Shown: positions 1-12,470 of the stretch, piece after piece
How positions within the stretch are numbered: the first letter of the stretch is position 1
Layout: every line of letters starts with the position of its first letter
Assembly (NCBI GenBank): GCA_016584305.1
Contig: JACEEZ010003874.1
Span: 629,784-693,783, forward strand
Reading direction: 5' to 3'
Length of the DNA: 64,000 bases
DNA from: Chionoecetes opilio
Taxonomy: Eukaryota > Arthropoda > Malacostraca > Decapoda > Majidae
Position numbers and translations under genes: made by a program
The notes under the pieces: model-generated
Seen by the model: only the letters and a program-made list of their open reading frames with translations
Told to the model about the DNA's origin: nothing
Databases searched by the model: none

Positions 1-437
1 ATGAAGAGATTTGTACATACGTTCATTTTGTACATATAAGTGTTAAATCAAAGGACGTGTTAAATACGACACACTGAATATCTCGCCGCGTCGTCGAGTT
101 ACTGGTGTGAAAACCGATTCACGCCTCGATAACAACTAACGCCTCCGCCTCCGCACTTCACGGGCGGCCTCGATCAAGCGCTGACCACTTCGGATCACGG
201 AACAGGCAGTATTAATCAAGCCTACGTAATTCAACCCTACTATTCACCGATAAGTATCCTAGTTAGTTGATTAGCTGGGGTATTGTGTCGGGATGAGATA
301 GAATATGGGTTTTGATTAGGTAAGACCTCATATTAAATATATATATGTGACGTAAATTCCCACACAAAATAAAGAAAGCCCTAATGACCTGTAAGGCATT
401 TGTACTTATTGCATAATATTAATGTCACATGACTTAC

Positions 438-538
438 CAATGATCGCAGGGAGTTCAAGTTCTTTACTTCAGCGCGGGTGCCCAATGGTTCCCCCGGCCT
501 GTGCAGGGAGATGTTGGCGTCCACGCGCAGGGATCCCT
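438..538 (-). CDS. GATB: GATB exon 6
   Basis: It encodes [19 protein letters not shown] then [14 protein letters not shown], the conserved GatB catalytic-core segment. The acceptor AG lies at 540-539 and the donor GTAAGT follows 438. No further GATB exon is recognisable between 1 and 437, so the next one lies outside the window. Confidence 0.93.
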
Positions 539-3500
539 CTGGTCATTAGGAAATATAGTCAATTATTTCTGATCACAGTTCATCAAAGGGAAATTTAGTC
601 AAATAATGGTGTACATCACATCCTGAAAAGTGGCAAATAGTTAATGTTTAAAAAAGAAAATCAAGGAAGTAAAGTGCTACGCATGCTTACAGCCAAAAAT
701 TTCCAACAGGAAGGTTAATAAAAGCCACGGCCACAATGAGCAGTGTCTGAAGGAATGAGAACCTGATCTCAGCCACAACTGTTCAAATGAACGATGGAGG
801 TCTCAAAGCTAACGATATATATACGTATATATATAATTTGACATGAGGAGAATAAAATCTAGCAAACTGTAATATTAGTCTCAGATTCAAACAGTTGTCT
901 ATGGAGGACTGCATGGGTCTGGCTCAAGGCATAGTACTTGCCTAATAGTAAATTGCTATTTAAAAATAAATGCAAATAATGCTGAATCCTACCTTGCACC
1001 AGGTAAAAGTTTGACCATTTATATACTGTATTTATATACAAAACAATGTTTCAGGACGATCAAAAATTATTTTCTTCCGGAATGGATTTCTGCCACAAAT
1101 CATTCCTCAAGGACACAGTGCTAACAGAGATGCCGATTGCTCGATGAAAAGCCTTCTGTGTAATAGCACTTTTACCTGCTATCTAGCCGAGTCATGACAG
1201 AACCAGCCAGTCTCAAATGGGTCTCATAAGACACTCTGGTCAGTGACCTCACAGCGGGAACAAAATGGCAGCCATGATCATGCAGCCGTGCATCACCACT
1301 ACATGTAATGTTGGGGCTTCAGAGTAATTCTTGGTGTGCATAACACAAGTTGCATATGTTGCTTTGGTTGTGTGAAGATATTCTGAAGGTGTGTTTGAGA
1401 TAAACAGAAATAGGTAATAACTTAGAAGGGTGTTTGTTAGACAAGCCTTGCTGCCTTATTAAAAGTCATTACCCTATATGTCAGCCTACAAGACAAGTCG
1501 ACAGGGCGTATAAGTCACCTGCAGCCCTCAGTTACTTAGATACTGTAATACTGAAAGGGGCAAACTATGAATGGGTTTGCTCCATTGCCTACATTTGCTA
1601 CAACCCAGTATGCACTAAGTAAACAAAGAAGAGGCACAATCGGTTTGATCTTGGTTTCAATTATGAGCTCACCAAGCGGAAGAATTTACTGTGATGATGA
1701 TTACAATGACAAAATAAATGTTAACTTCAGAGGTTGTATATTCTAATGCTTACCATGCATCCTGCAATCACATGTTCCAATCTTGGTCAGGATGAGTGCC
1801 ACCTCCTTGACCATGGCCGCCGCCTCCTCCCCGGAGTGCAGCTGGGGGCCGAACACAAGCTCCATCAGCGGCTGCCCGGCGCGGTTCAGGTCCACAAGAA
1901 CCCTGCAAAATGAACCATGATATACCAATCAACGCATATTCAATTAGATCTACACAGATGTCCGAGAACTTAATACATTACTCTCTTGAATGGTTAGTAC
2001 TGTACTGAGAGGCACTGGTGCAGTATATAGAACATGCCTGTTATCTACCAGGGAACATTGGGAAAAAAATGAAATAAAAATATATCCTATTCCATCTGCC
2101 TTTCAAAACCCACCATCAATAATGATTTATACACATGTCCCAGCTTTTTAGCATAATTGATGTGGTGTAAACAAGCCTTATATTTACTTTAGCTATTGTG
2201 ACAGGATAGTACTTATGATCTGAAATTCATGGCAAAACTAGCAGTGCCAAATATGTGGCTATTGCTCCAGTGTGACCTGGTGGGAAGCAAGACCCAGGTT
2301 CTTTTTTGTTCATACATTATGCATTATTGTGGAAAGCATCTGGACCTCTGTGCTATACTTGGTAAAGATCCTTGGAAGTGGCAGTGCAGGCAGAAGGAAC
2401 CAGGTGTACAATGTACATACTACCTGAGATTGGCCCAGGTCCAGATTTTCTTTGTTCAGACATTACATACTTTGACCTCCGTAACAAATTTGGTAAAGAT
2501 CTTTTGAGAAATGGTGATGTTTCAAGACAAAAAACAAATAAACAAACAAACTAACAAACTTTTGTACTTATAAACATAAGAAGGAAATATTTATTCAGTG
2601 TGTAAAATTGTCCAAAATATTCCACCATTGTCCGAGCAGTTACAGTGCTCATTCTTTGCACCCAATACAAAGAGTGCCAATGTTGCCACAAGTACCAGGG
2701 TTGGTTCGGCCACTTGTTGCCCCTTCAAGCCCCTCTATAGATTTTATTTACTTATTTTTTTATCTATCTTTTATTTATTACTGTATTAATATTTTTCCTT
2801 TTTACATTTCGGCCTCCAGCACCTGAAGGCAATACCTCCTCAGGGCAAGTATGGAAGGCCTTGGAGGTTTATTTGAGGGACATGCTGGTTGGCCCTCGCC
2901 CGTGGTGGCGCAGGCAGGATTTCTTTAATAATTTTAGTGGTGCCTGTGATTAGAGGCTCCTGCCACCCTCCTATGTCCTGCGATGCACTCGCCGTTGAAG
3001 GTATAGTTAATGGGAAGCAAGTGGGTGTCCTGCCACTTGACGGTTGCGGAAAAAGTTCTGCACCTAGCGGGAATCAAACTCGTAACATCACTCTCCACTT
3101 GCAGGTGCTAACCACTCTGCTACCGCCTCCGCCAAGTTAAGTGACACTCCAGTGTTTTTTAAGACTGATACACTGTAATTGTATGCACTCTTATAATGTG
3201 AAACTTTATTTTCTTTTACTGATCCATTTTCTTGATACCTAACACCTGCTCACCACCGTTAATGGTGTGGCGTAGATATTTTCTGGTCTTTCACGGCAAG
3301 GGTCCACCTCCACACCTACAGGAGTGAAGGATAGCCACCCTCAGCTCTTGTTACAATTTCAAGGCGACTTCCTTGGCTTACATCCAGTACCTATTTTCTG
3401 CTGCGTGAACAGAGGTTATAGCATAAAAGAAGATACGCTCAAATTGTCTCCATCCGGCAAGGAATCAAACTGGCGTCAATGTGGACCTCTTTGTTGTGAG

Positions 3501-4657
3501 CAGAACGTGCTCGACGCTGCACCAATGGGCCGCTCATATGGAATATAAGACTTCATTGTTGCTGAAAGCTTCTTGGTGACTCAATCTTGTCAGCATAGTC
3601 ATTCATGGCATAAAAATTAGAATGAAAGTACAGTCAAACCTCGATATAACGGACTAAAGGGGGGGGGGAGGAGTGGTCCGGTAAAGCTGATTGTCCGTTA
3701 TAGCGAGGGTATTTTCCCAAGGGTGGAAAAATATGAAGAAAAAAAAAGTGAAACAAATGAGAAATAATCACACACAACCAGACTGTGTCGCTATGTTGGG
3801 AGGTAAACAGTGACTGGCACTACATGCTGAATTTGGTCCGCTCCTACACGTGAAATAAATGAGAAATAATCTCAAACACAACCAGACCGCGTATAATCCC
3901 ATTTATGCCCTATCTAATCACATTTGAATTGCTATTATTCATACATATGAGTAAAGATATAAAATACTTTCAAGGCACTCATCCACGCCTGGCAGCGTGG
4001 CCGCGGCAGCAGCAGCAGCATCATGAGACATTATAATCATCCCAAAATAGATAAAAAGGAAGAAAAAGTCTCCCGTAAAGTGATGGGTTATCCCTAAAAT
4101 GTTGATGCTTTCTCTCACCGTCTGGCTAGTCAAGTTCAAGCTCTAGTGAAAGGTAAACAAACTACGAGCCAGATTCAGCCGTGGCTTCCAAAGGTATTGC
4201 TTATTATCATGACTAATGCTCATTATTATATATATTATATGGTTGTGAAGTGCAGTTCTATACACGTGTCACTATTTAGGTCAGTGTAGCACTGCGTGTC
4301 ACCTTAGATAAGGGTGATTTAGGGTGTTGAGGTGACATGGAGACGTAGCAGCGGCCACGCCATAACACTAATAGTCACTATTTTAAACAATACACACCTT
4401 CTACGTGTACCACTAAATCACTAGCAACACAGGCTCCTTCCTTATACATCTTAATATGTGATACATCAAAACTCCTTAAAACCCAAGCATTCCAAAGTAA
4501 AATGAGAAAATAATACAATTATGTTGAGTTGACCATTCGTGTGGCGATAAGCGGTCTGATACGAGGTCCGTTATATCGAGGTTTGACTGTACTACTAATT
4601 TTTCTTGATTCATGAAGCTGAAATTAACAAATATGTGGCTATGAGGTGTTAAAAATG

Positions 4658-4735
<78 letters not shown>

Positions 4736-7719
4736 AGAGAGCGAGAGAGCGAGCGAGCGAGAGAGAGCGAGAGAGAGAGAAGCATGTCCATATTATGTAT
4801 TTTGAGCTGCCACTACACTCACCTGTTGCTGTCTGTGTCATGAATGCTTTTGCCACTGTCCTCCTCCAGCTGGAGTTGTATGAGATCCACTGCATGGCGA
4901 TAGGGAGCCTTGAGGACTTCAGGATCATGCACCATGAAGTCTAACTTTCCATTGCTTGCTAAAGGAAATTCTGCTTGTGTGATTTGATATCCTGCCTGGA
5001 AAGAATGAATTTTGCATACTAGATACAAGAACATAAGAAACACGAAAATAAGGAAGCTACAAGAGGCCGCGAGACCTCCACGTGGTAGTTCCTGTTACCT
5101 AACACTACCTACATCCACCTTTCATCCCCATCCATGAATTTATCCAGCCTCCCTTTAAAGCTCTCTAATGACTCCACACTAACTACCTGTCTACTGAGTC
5201 CAATATACTGTAATATATAACAACAATATGCTGCCGGTGCTGTGTTATCGGTGGCGGGGCGTGAGGAGAGAGATATATCATTTATCATATATAACAAAGA
5301 TACATCATTTAATGTATTTTTTTCATTAATAATTAGCATTGCATACACTTACTGAGCATACAACATGAGAATATAACAAATTCACCTACAGGGAGATCTG
5401 GATAGAAATAATGTTTTCGATCAAATCGAGACATTTTGTTCACAGTAGCACCCAGGGCAATGGCTGTTTTGATTGCAGCTTCCACGCATCTCTTGTTGAG
5501 AAACTGTAAAAAGATAGGACATGTGAAACAACAGCATAACAGCATAACATCCATCACAGCATAACATCCATAACAGCATAAATCCATAACAGCATAAATC
5601 CATAACAGCTTAACAGCATAACATCCACAACAGCATAACAGCATAACATCCACAACATCATAACAGCATAACATCCATAACAGCATATCACCAATGTAAA
5701 AAATAACAAGTTTAAAAGTCAACAAATATCAGAATGACAATTTCACTTCTATATATTAAGAAGCACCAACAAATGTGACAAGAGACCAAACGTTTTGCTT
5801 GTATGATGAATAGAGAAGTTATGGTAGACAGATGTCATGTGAATAAATAACATTGTCATTAGACTAAACAAATATACAGGTTGAAGTTCCCAAACTCGGC
5901 ATCCCAAGACTCGGCAACACCCAAAACTCGGCTATGGTTCCGGATTTTCCAAAACGCGGCAGAACACCCAAAACCCGGCGCGTAGTTGCCGGGTCGGCCG
6001 CTGGGTGCCACCACACTAGGCCGCTTGGTTTCTCCTGCCGATTTGTTTGTTGTTATTGTTCAGTGGTGTTGTGACTGTAGAGTTGTGTACACTGTTATTT
6101 TGTGTACTTCTACTGGTCTGTTATTGGTATTATTATTTTCATGCTTTTTTCCCCCTTAATATATCTACGTTCTAAAAGTTGGAAAATTCCATTACTCGAC
6201 TCGGCGCTGGTCCCGAGGTTGCCGAGTTTGGGAACTTCAACCTGTACAACATTTAAGTTAGACCCTATAGGATGAGTTTGAGCTTCATGACTCATCAAAA
6301 ACTTTTCGTCAGCTGAGTCCTACCACAATATCTCCATAAAACACACATGCAAAGTAAGACATGGCACCGAAGATAACAGTCCTCTACAAAACACATTGCT
6401 TCTTCCACTGAAACAAAGGAGCAATTTCTTTTATAGCTATTAGATTGGAGAGGATAAAAGAGAATGTGGAGGAGAAAATGGTGTAACAAACAGACGACAA
6501 ATATTAAAGATTTCATACTGTATCACGATTTGAAACATTACGAAACACAATTTAAAGAAATATAGTGATACTTATGGAAAACATGAATGAACAAGTAAGA
6601 TAACTCAATTAACATACAGTAGATAACAAACATAACCACGGAAAATGTCTAATACCAAAAGCTTTACTCTCCTCTCGATCATCATTGTGATGACAGGCAG
6701 TGTGCGGTTGTGTACAAAACTGCGCATTATTAATCACTAGCCGCAAAGCCGCCCTCCGGGCGGACTTTTTGGCTAGCTCCTGCGGAGGGCTATTAGTGGC
6801 GGGCCTTTGGCCCAGCACCTGTATTTGGTGGGCCTTCGGCCCACCAAACACGGACTCTCCAGATAGCCCCTTCTAACTTTCCTGAAATCACGGATGTAGA
6901 AATGTATGTATTCCCCCCACCCATTCACTCACCCATAACCCATCACCCCCCACCCATTCACTCACCCATTACCCATCACCCCCCACCCATTCACTCACCC
7001 ATTACCAATCACCCCCCACCTATTCCCTCACCCATCACCCATCATCCCCAACCCATCACCCCCCACCCATTCACTCACCCATCACCCCACACCCATTACC
7101 CATCACCCCACTCATTCACTCACCCATTACCCATCACCCTACATCAAGGTTTCCTCAATTCTCGCAACCCACTTTTTTTTTCACAATTATCGCTAATAGG
7201 CTCCTAAAAAAAAAAAAAAAAAGTGATCGGATCATCTCATAATTGGGCTTAAAACCTTCCCCTGGTCAACCCGGTTCCAAAAATGTGCCATATGAGGTGA
7301 TTGCGCCACGGGGGGCGGAACCTATACCAGACACACACACACACACACACACAGACAGACACACTTTCGCTTATATTTACCATTACCCATCACCCCCCAC
7401 CTATTCCCTCACCCATCACCCATCACCCCCAACCCATCACCCCCCACCCATTCACTCACCCATCACCTCACACCCATTACCCATCACCCCACCCATTCAC
7501 TCACCCATTACCCATCACCCTACATCAAGGTTTCCTCAATTCTCGCAACCCACTTTTTTTTCCACAATTATCGCTAATAGGCTGCTAAAAAAAAAAAAAA
7601 AAAAAAAAAAAAATGATCGGATCATCTCATAATTGGGCTTAAAACCTTCCCCTGGTCAACCCGGTTCCAAAAATGTGCCATGTGAGTTTATTGCGCCACG
7701 GGGGGCGGAACCTATACCA

Positions 7720-7783
<64 letters not shown>

Positions 7784-8130
7784 GAGAGACACACTTTTGC
7801 TTATATTATTATAGATTACCCATCACCCCCCACCTATTCCCTCACCCATCACCCATCACCCCCCACCCATTCACTCACCCATCACCCCACACCCATTACC
7901 CATCACCCCACCCATTCACTCACCCATTACCCATCACCCTACATCAAGGTTTCCTCAATTCTCGCAACCCACTTTTTTTCTTCACAATTCTCGCTAATAG
8001 GCTGCTAAAAAAAAAGAAAAAAAAAAGTGATCGGATCATCTCATAAGTGGGCTTATGACCTTCCCCTGGTCAACCTGATTCCAAAAATGTGCCATATGAG
8101 GTGTTTGCGCCACGGGGGGCGGAACCTATA

Positions 8131-8195
<65 letters not shown>

Positions 8196-8815
8196 GACAC
8201 ACTTTCGCTTTTATTAATATAGATATTAATCTTGTAACTGGAGAACACAATAATTCAGGGTAAATTGCACGATTGAAAATTTGCATACTGTAATTTGAAA
8301 ATGCATAAAACCAGAACAGGCTGTACTGTAATTTCCCTTGCTTTGATTATTCGCATTTGGTGAGCTTCCTCGAGCACCAATTAGTGGCCAAATGCGAGAC
8401 CTCACTGTACTTTAAAAATAAAATGGGGCAGTGGTGCAAACAATCATTTACTGGTTACAAATACTAGTGACAATGAGAAGTTGACAATTTTGACAGGAAA
8501 TACAGAGGGTCAGGAATTAGTGGGCAAACACCCATAATGCATCAACAGTTACAACAATACAATGCCTTTATGCTACAAATCATGTCTCATAACATTACCC
8601 TCCTTACTTTCATGGTTAAGGCTTTCATAAGACTTCATTGTTGCTGAAAGCTTCTTGGTGACTCAATCTTGTCAGCATAGTCATTCATGGCATAAAAATT
8701 AGAATGAAAGTACTATTCATTTTTCTTGATTCATGAAGCTGAAATTAACAAATATGTTGCTATGAGGTGTTAAAACTGTTATGAGAGAGAGAGAGAGGGA
8801 GAGAGGGGGGGGAGG

Positions 8816-8903
<88 letters not shown>

Positions 8904-11106
8904 AGAGAATGGAAAGATAGAAAACTTGACAGAGTTTCTAAGAGTTCTAATTTAAATAAGAAATAAAATAAATTGATATAAGCACACTTACTGGCAGCGT
9001 TCCTGGATGTGCTGACTCAAATAGACCCACTTGAGTGTTGGGTGGCGCCCCATACTCGGTACTGACGCGAGAAAACAGTTTACTGACGGATGTAATTTGA
9101 GCGTGAATTTCAAGTCCGATCACTGGTTCCCATTCACCTCTGAAAAAAAGTAATGATCACTTACAGCAAATTAGATATCAAGCAAATCTCCACATACATA
9201 GAGGAACATACACATGATAATTATGTTACATAAATTACAATAGTGAATCAAGAGAATAATGCCATAGTCTATGAAAGAGCCTAACTAATTGAATTATATT
9301 TTCCATACCTAGCTAAACACAATGAATCAAAGTCTTGCTACAGTTCCTTGCAGCAGTCTGGTCTAGTCTACACTGACATCTGTTCTTTGAAACGTCCTCA
9401 AAGGCCACCAGGGGCAAAGGGCATACCAAAGGGCATCATCAAAATTTGCACCTGTCAATGCATTTAATTCTCCTCTCTTCCAATCATCTCGCTCTCGCAT
9501 CCTTTCTCTCAATAACATACTCCAACACTATCTTGCCACTCAACAATGGATGTGAGAGGCCATGAGAGCATAACTGGTGAAACGAAAGTCAAATAGTTTT
9601 TACAGGTGTCCTGTAGCACACTAAGCAATAGTTTTCACCATTAGCAAAGATAATGATGTTTGACATGGAAATGTTACAGTTTAGTATGCTACAGAACACT
9701 TGACACTCATGTAAATTATTTGACTCCCATTTCACCAGTGGTGCTCTCATGGCCTCCCACATCAGATACGCCACTCATCATTCAATACAACCTACAGTCC
9801 GTGGAAAAACAGTTCAATTAGAGAGAACTGCAACTCCGAAATGCCAGTGGTCGCTGGCAGTTTTAACTCACAATTTGGTGAAAAGTTGGTCAACTTGAAA
9901 GAAAAATATGGGCTTATTCCACTGCACTTAAAACACACAAGTATAATATTAAGAACGATTTTCTTCTATATGTATATTGTATAGAAGCCTGATTCTGTAA
10001 AACATTGTATATAACCAAATAACCAAGCAGGTTATAGTTGAGGAGGCGAGGTAAATGTTACTCTATGATATTATACAGTCAATAACGTATGTTTAGAAGT
10101 TATCTATACCTAGGCAGTCATATTTTCCTGTTATTATTGTGTATCAATCAGATAGAAAGCCTGGAAGTGCAATGAGTCGACGCGTGAAGTGGCAATGTTT
10201 TGATTCAATCTCCCCGCCACAATCTCCCCCCCCCCCACCACTCCCCGCTGCGGCGTGTCGCCTCCACAATTATAACCTACATTGTCGCAGCAACAAGCCG
10301 ATTTTGGCATTCTTTATTCTTCGTTTTTCCAAGGCATTGCTTATTGTATTTTGACAAGCGTTTGCCAGACGCAGCAGTACTGTCTTAGAAAACAGTGTGA
10401 ACATCGCCCAAATTTTACATGCCACAATATACATGTAAAAAATATATTAAGCTTTGCTACTCGAGGCGAGTAATTTGCATTAAATTGCTATTATAGAACG
10501 TTCCATCGTAATGCATGTCATCCATATAATTAGTAGAACAACAGAAGAACTATATTTTTTTGTATTCAGATGCGGTGCATCAATGTTTATCGCGAAATTA
10601 ATTTATGAAAAATATTAGTCGCGGAGCCAAAACACAGTAGACCAACCTTTGAGTTAAAACTGCCAGTGACCACTGGCATTTCTCGAGTTTCAGATCATTG
10701 GAATTACCAGATGATATACAAATATTAACACCAAGCTTCACCAATTAGTCACTACCCAAAAAAATGATTCAAGAAAATACTGGAGTTTTGGGCAGAAAGG
10801 AGTTGACCACGACTCTAAGGTAAATATCCTGGCGATCACTGGCGTCTACACAACTTGGGGAAATCGCCTGGGATGATGCATAGCCTCCCACTATTGCTTT
10901 TCATACTTTCACACCAATTTTCTTGATCTATTATTCTCCTTTTTTCTTCCTTCAGTATCACAAGGAAGTAAAAAGAAGACTGTGAATGGAATTTTGTAGA
11001 CAAAACTTGAATCTACAAAACCTTACCTCTGTGCTGGTGTGTGCTGCAAACTACCACTCAGATGTCCAAACTTATGAAAACTTCTTGCTAGTACTCGGTA
11101 ATTCAT
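438..11106 (-). CDS. GATB: Mitochondrial glutamyl-tRNA(Gln) amidotransferase subunit B, 5' six coding exons (gene runs off left edge)
   Basis: GatB is the subunit of the mitochondrial GatCAB complex that works with GatA to convert Glu-tRNA(Gln) to Gln-tRNA(Gln). Six minus-strand exons join in frame: 11106-11027, 9139-8992, 5503-5390, 4995-4823, 1902-1754 and 538-438. All junctions are GT-AG. The protein shows the family landmarks in order: GLEIHAQI near residue 35, [56 protein letters not shown] and SLRVDANIS...EVKNLNS. About 254 residues are covered, roughly the N-terminal half of a normal GatB. The rest of the catalytic domain and the tail domain must lie left of position 1. The start was chosen because exon 1 gives a basic, Ser-rich, acid-free N-terminus that fits a mitochondrial presequence. 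Introns carry SINEs, MITEs and a CR1 tail. Confidence 0.95.
1754..1902 (-). CDS. GATB: GATB exon 5
   Basis: It encodes [19 protein letters not shown] and [22 protein letters not shown], matching the central GatB motif (VDxNRAGxPLxE). Acceptor TTTTGCAG; donor GTAAGC after 1754. It exits in phase 1 and joins exon 6 in frame. Confidence 0.94.
2740..3137 (-). repeat. tRNA-derived SINE in GATB intron 4
   Basis: The minus strand starts with a tRNA-like head near 3137 that has an A-box-like stretch (GTAGCAGAGTGGTTAGCACC) and a B-box-like stretch (GAGTTTGATTCCCGC). A body of about 250 bp follows and ends in an A/T-rich tail of AAAT and AAATA runs near 2790-2740. No clear target duplication was identified. 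Confidence 0.6.
3240..3537 (-). repeat. Second tRNA-like SINE in GATB intron 4
   Basis: Near 3537 the minus strand shows an A-box-like element (TTGGTGCAGCGTCGAGCACG) and a B-box-like GTTTGATTCC about 45 bp later. This is the spacing of a Pol III internal promoter. It is oriented like the neighbouring SINE and is a different family. Confidence 0.5.
3631..4589. mobile_element. Tc1/mariner-pogo (Tigger-like) non-autonomous element, TA target duplication
   Basis: The element has terminal inverted repeats beginning CAGTCAAACCTCGATATAAC at both ends and is flanked by TA on each side (3629-3630, 4590-4591). The terminal sequence and TA duplication match pogo/Tigger-type elements. The 959-bp body has no recognisable transposase. 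A paralogous copy of its flanks at 8625-8790 lacks the insertion, so both ends are exact. Confidence 0.85.
4661..4789. repeat. (GA)n microsatellite in GATB intron 4
   Basis: About 130 bp of GA dinucleotides, with GAGC variants toward the right end. A second (GA)n follows the duplicated flank at 8780-8910, so it belongs to the duplicated unit. Confidence 0.95.
4823..4995 (-). CDS. GATB: GATB exon 4
   Basis: It encodes [19 protein letters not shown] and [13 protein letters not shown], both typical of GatB. The donor GTGAGT follows 4823 and exits in phase 2. A CR1 3' end lies about 30 bp upstream of the acceptor, so retrotransposon-tail sequence forms part of the 3' splice-site region. A (GA)n tract lies about 35 bp beyond the donor. 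Confidence 0.94.
5025..5197 (-). mobile_element. CR1-like non-LTR 3' end in GATB intron 3
   Basis: The minus strand encodes [20 protein letters not shown] and DGDERWM then a stop. An untranslated tail follows with ACTACCACGTG, GGCCTCGCGGCCTCTTG and TTCTTATG-type sequence. The same C-terminus and tail close the element at 55205-56400, so it is a 5'-truncated copy of that family. Confidence 0.85.
5390..5503 (-). CDS. GATB: GATB exon 3
   Basis: It encodes [18 protein letters not shown] and [14 protein letters not shown], the canonical GatB core. The acceptor is TTTTTACAG. Two donors are compatible with the frame: GTAGGT after 5390 and GTGAAT after 5386. Each pairs with a matching acceptor at exon 4 (starts 4995 and 4991). 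The choice changes one residue, DLP-A-GYQ or DLP-V-GYQ. Confidence 0.93.
5523..5692. repeat. Short minisatellite abutting GATB exon 3 acceptor
   Basis: Repeated CAGCATAACATCCATAA-like units (about 17 bp, with shorter CAGCATAA variants) begin about 20 bp upstream of the exon 3 acceptor on the minus strand. Confidence 0.85.
5877..6244. mobile_element. TA-flanked MITE in GATB intron 2
   Basis: Inverted ends read CAGGTTGAAGTTCCCAAACT on both strands, and TA lies on each side (5875-5876, 6245-6246). It is 368 bp with no coding capacity. The TA duplication points to a Tc1/mariner-pogo type MITE. Confidence 0.85.
6734..8222. repeat. Composite repeat: GC-rich leader, ACCCATTCACTC minisatellite and three (CA)n modules
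   Basis: A GC-rich leader (6734-6900) with AGCCGCAAAGCCGCCCTCCG and short hairpins is followed by CCCATTCACTCACCCATCAC-type minisatellite. Then come three repeats of a module made of poly(A), GTGATCGGATCATCTCATAA, GTTCCAAAAATGTGCCATAT, a long (CA)n and ACTTTCGCTTATATT. The modules lie near 7200-7380, 7590-7810 and 8005-8222. The module recurs at 31200-31425, and the whole arrangement is inverted at 33930-34600. Open frames rich in His, Pro and Thr here are low-complexity artefacts. Confidence 0.85.
8625..8910. repeat. Paralogue of 3544-3630 + 4592-4790 without the Tigger-like insertion
   Basis: About 165 bp, starting at ATAAGACTTCATTGTTGCTG and ending in (GA)n, repeats the sequence on both sides of the 3631-4589 element. 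Here it is continuous across a single TA (8711-8712). It is an empty site produced by a local segmental duplication within GATB introns. Confidence 0.85.
8992..9139 (-). CDS. GATB: GATB exon 2 (GLEIHAQI signature)
   Basis: The acceptor TTTTTTTCAG precedes 9139 and the donor GTAAGT follows 8992. The exon encodes [15 protein letters not shown], then [16 protein letters not shown] and HPGTLP. These are the diagnostic N-terminal motifs of the GatB/GatE family. It enters in phase 2 and exits in phase 0. Confidence 0.95.
9820..10700. mobile_element. Inverted-repeat element in GATB intron 1
   Basis: About 32 bp at 9839-9870 (GAAATGCCAGTGGTCGCTGG region) recur inverted at 10650-10681 with few mismatches, and weaker similarity extends outward. 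The interior has no recognisable transposase. The ends are approximate. Confidence 0.6.
11027..11106 (-). CDS. GATB: GATB exon 1 (start codon, mitochondrial presequence)
   Basis: ATG at 11106 opens 26 codons starting [16 protein letters not shown], basic and without Asp or Glu, as expected of a matrix-targeting presequence. The donor GTAAGG follows 11027, leaving phase 2. Just upstream on the minus strand, a CAG around 11115 and a minimal ATG-TAA suggest either a 5' UTR intron acceptor or a tiny upstream reading frame; I cannot tell which. Confidence 0.8.
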
Positions 11107-12470
11107 AATCCTCTATTACATCTGCAAAGAAATTCACGTCAAGTCAACATTGCCTTTCATGCTGATTCAATTATTATTGTGTGTGTGAGTTAGGTAAGTA
11201 GTGAAGGATGTGTTGTTTTCATCCATGCTCGTAGGTGTTGTGGACTTGGCATTGGATGAGTTCTCCTTTGAGTGCACTTTGCTTCACCTCAATAAGATGA
11301 GTGATTCAAGACATCCACCCTTAATCTAGAGTCTCATATGAGTCTCAACTGCTTTCAAACTCAGTGGAGCACAGTAAGCAAGCTTAGGTGTACAATGACT
11401 GGCTGTGAACTAGAAATCATAGCAACCTCCTACAAATTCTACGACACTATATAGTTGGAACACTATAACTCTGTAGCCCCAGACAAGGCAGAGAGTTAAT
11501 GATATCAAACTTGGTTAGAGCTGTAAGAGTATATACGTATCAGTTAAAATATTGAAACGTTGTAAGAGGATGAAATTGAGAATTATTGAGTGTGAAAAAC
11601 ACTACAGAGGAATTGTAAATCTTTCGTCAATTATAGAATTCAATTTTTTTGCATGATTCCAATCTTTTTGTCAAAATTCTTCTTATAAAAAAAAATTCTA
11701 TAAAAAAAAAAATTCTTCTATTTTTTGTCAAATTGTAAAAAATTGTAGGTAATAACTATTATGTTTGTTCAGAATGTGCAAATGGGGAAGTGTCTTTAGT
11801 GTTTATGAACAAGCTACTCTGAGTTAAGTGCCACGCCACGTGTTCAGTAAGAGACTTTATGAAAGAAAAAGAGCAACTATGGCTAGGGGCAAAGTGGAAG
11901 GAATCTGCAACATTTAAGGAAATATATAAAGTAAATAAAAAAGCATACTATATAAAAAATATAGTACTAGTTCAAATATTCATCTCTATTCTTATCTTTC
12001 TGTTCTGAAACCTGAACATACAAAACACTGTAATACGACAGTTACATAATCAAAGACTGGGACTGAGATTCCCTAAAAAAAAAGGTTAGAAAGTCAAGGA
12101 CTCCCTGGGTGAGTCCACTAAACTCTCACTCGAGTCACAAATTATATAACCACTTGCTAAAAAAATTCCTTAACTCAGCATGTTCACAACTTGATTGGAC
12201 TGTATTACCTAATGAAATGGATATCTATAGATTCGATTTCCTGTTAGGCAAGATAGGCTTTGATTTCCTACCTTTCTAAAGCAGGTGAGATAACCTCAAA
12301 GGTGATTTAATAAGAACAGCAAGAAAAGCAGGGTCTCAGGACTAGCCCAGGGCCCCTGTGGTACCCCCCTGGTGACAGAAGGAGTCCTGCTATGAACTCT
12401 ATTGATGGACACACACATGGTTAAGTTTAATTACTTAAAACCACTGATCGTGTATTGGTTTAGGTACATT
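11107..12470. other. Region upstream of GATB; no further gene seen
   Basis: AT-rich sequence with short homopolymers. The GATB promoter must lie here, but no TATA box or other core element stands out. Confidence 0.5.

Noticed and set aside
6902..8046. His/Pro/Thr-rich proteins over the composite repeat
   Set aside because: They are translations of ACCCATTCACTC and (CA)n simple repeats, present in overlapping frames.
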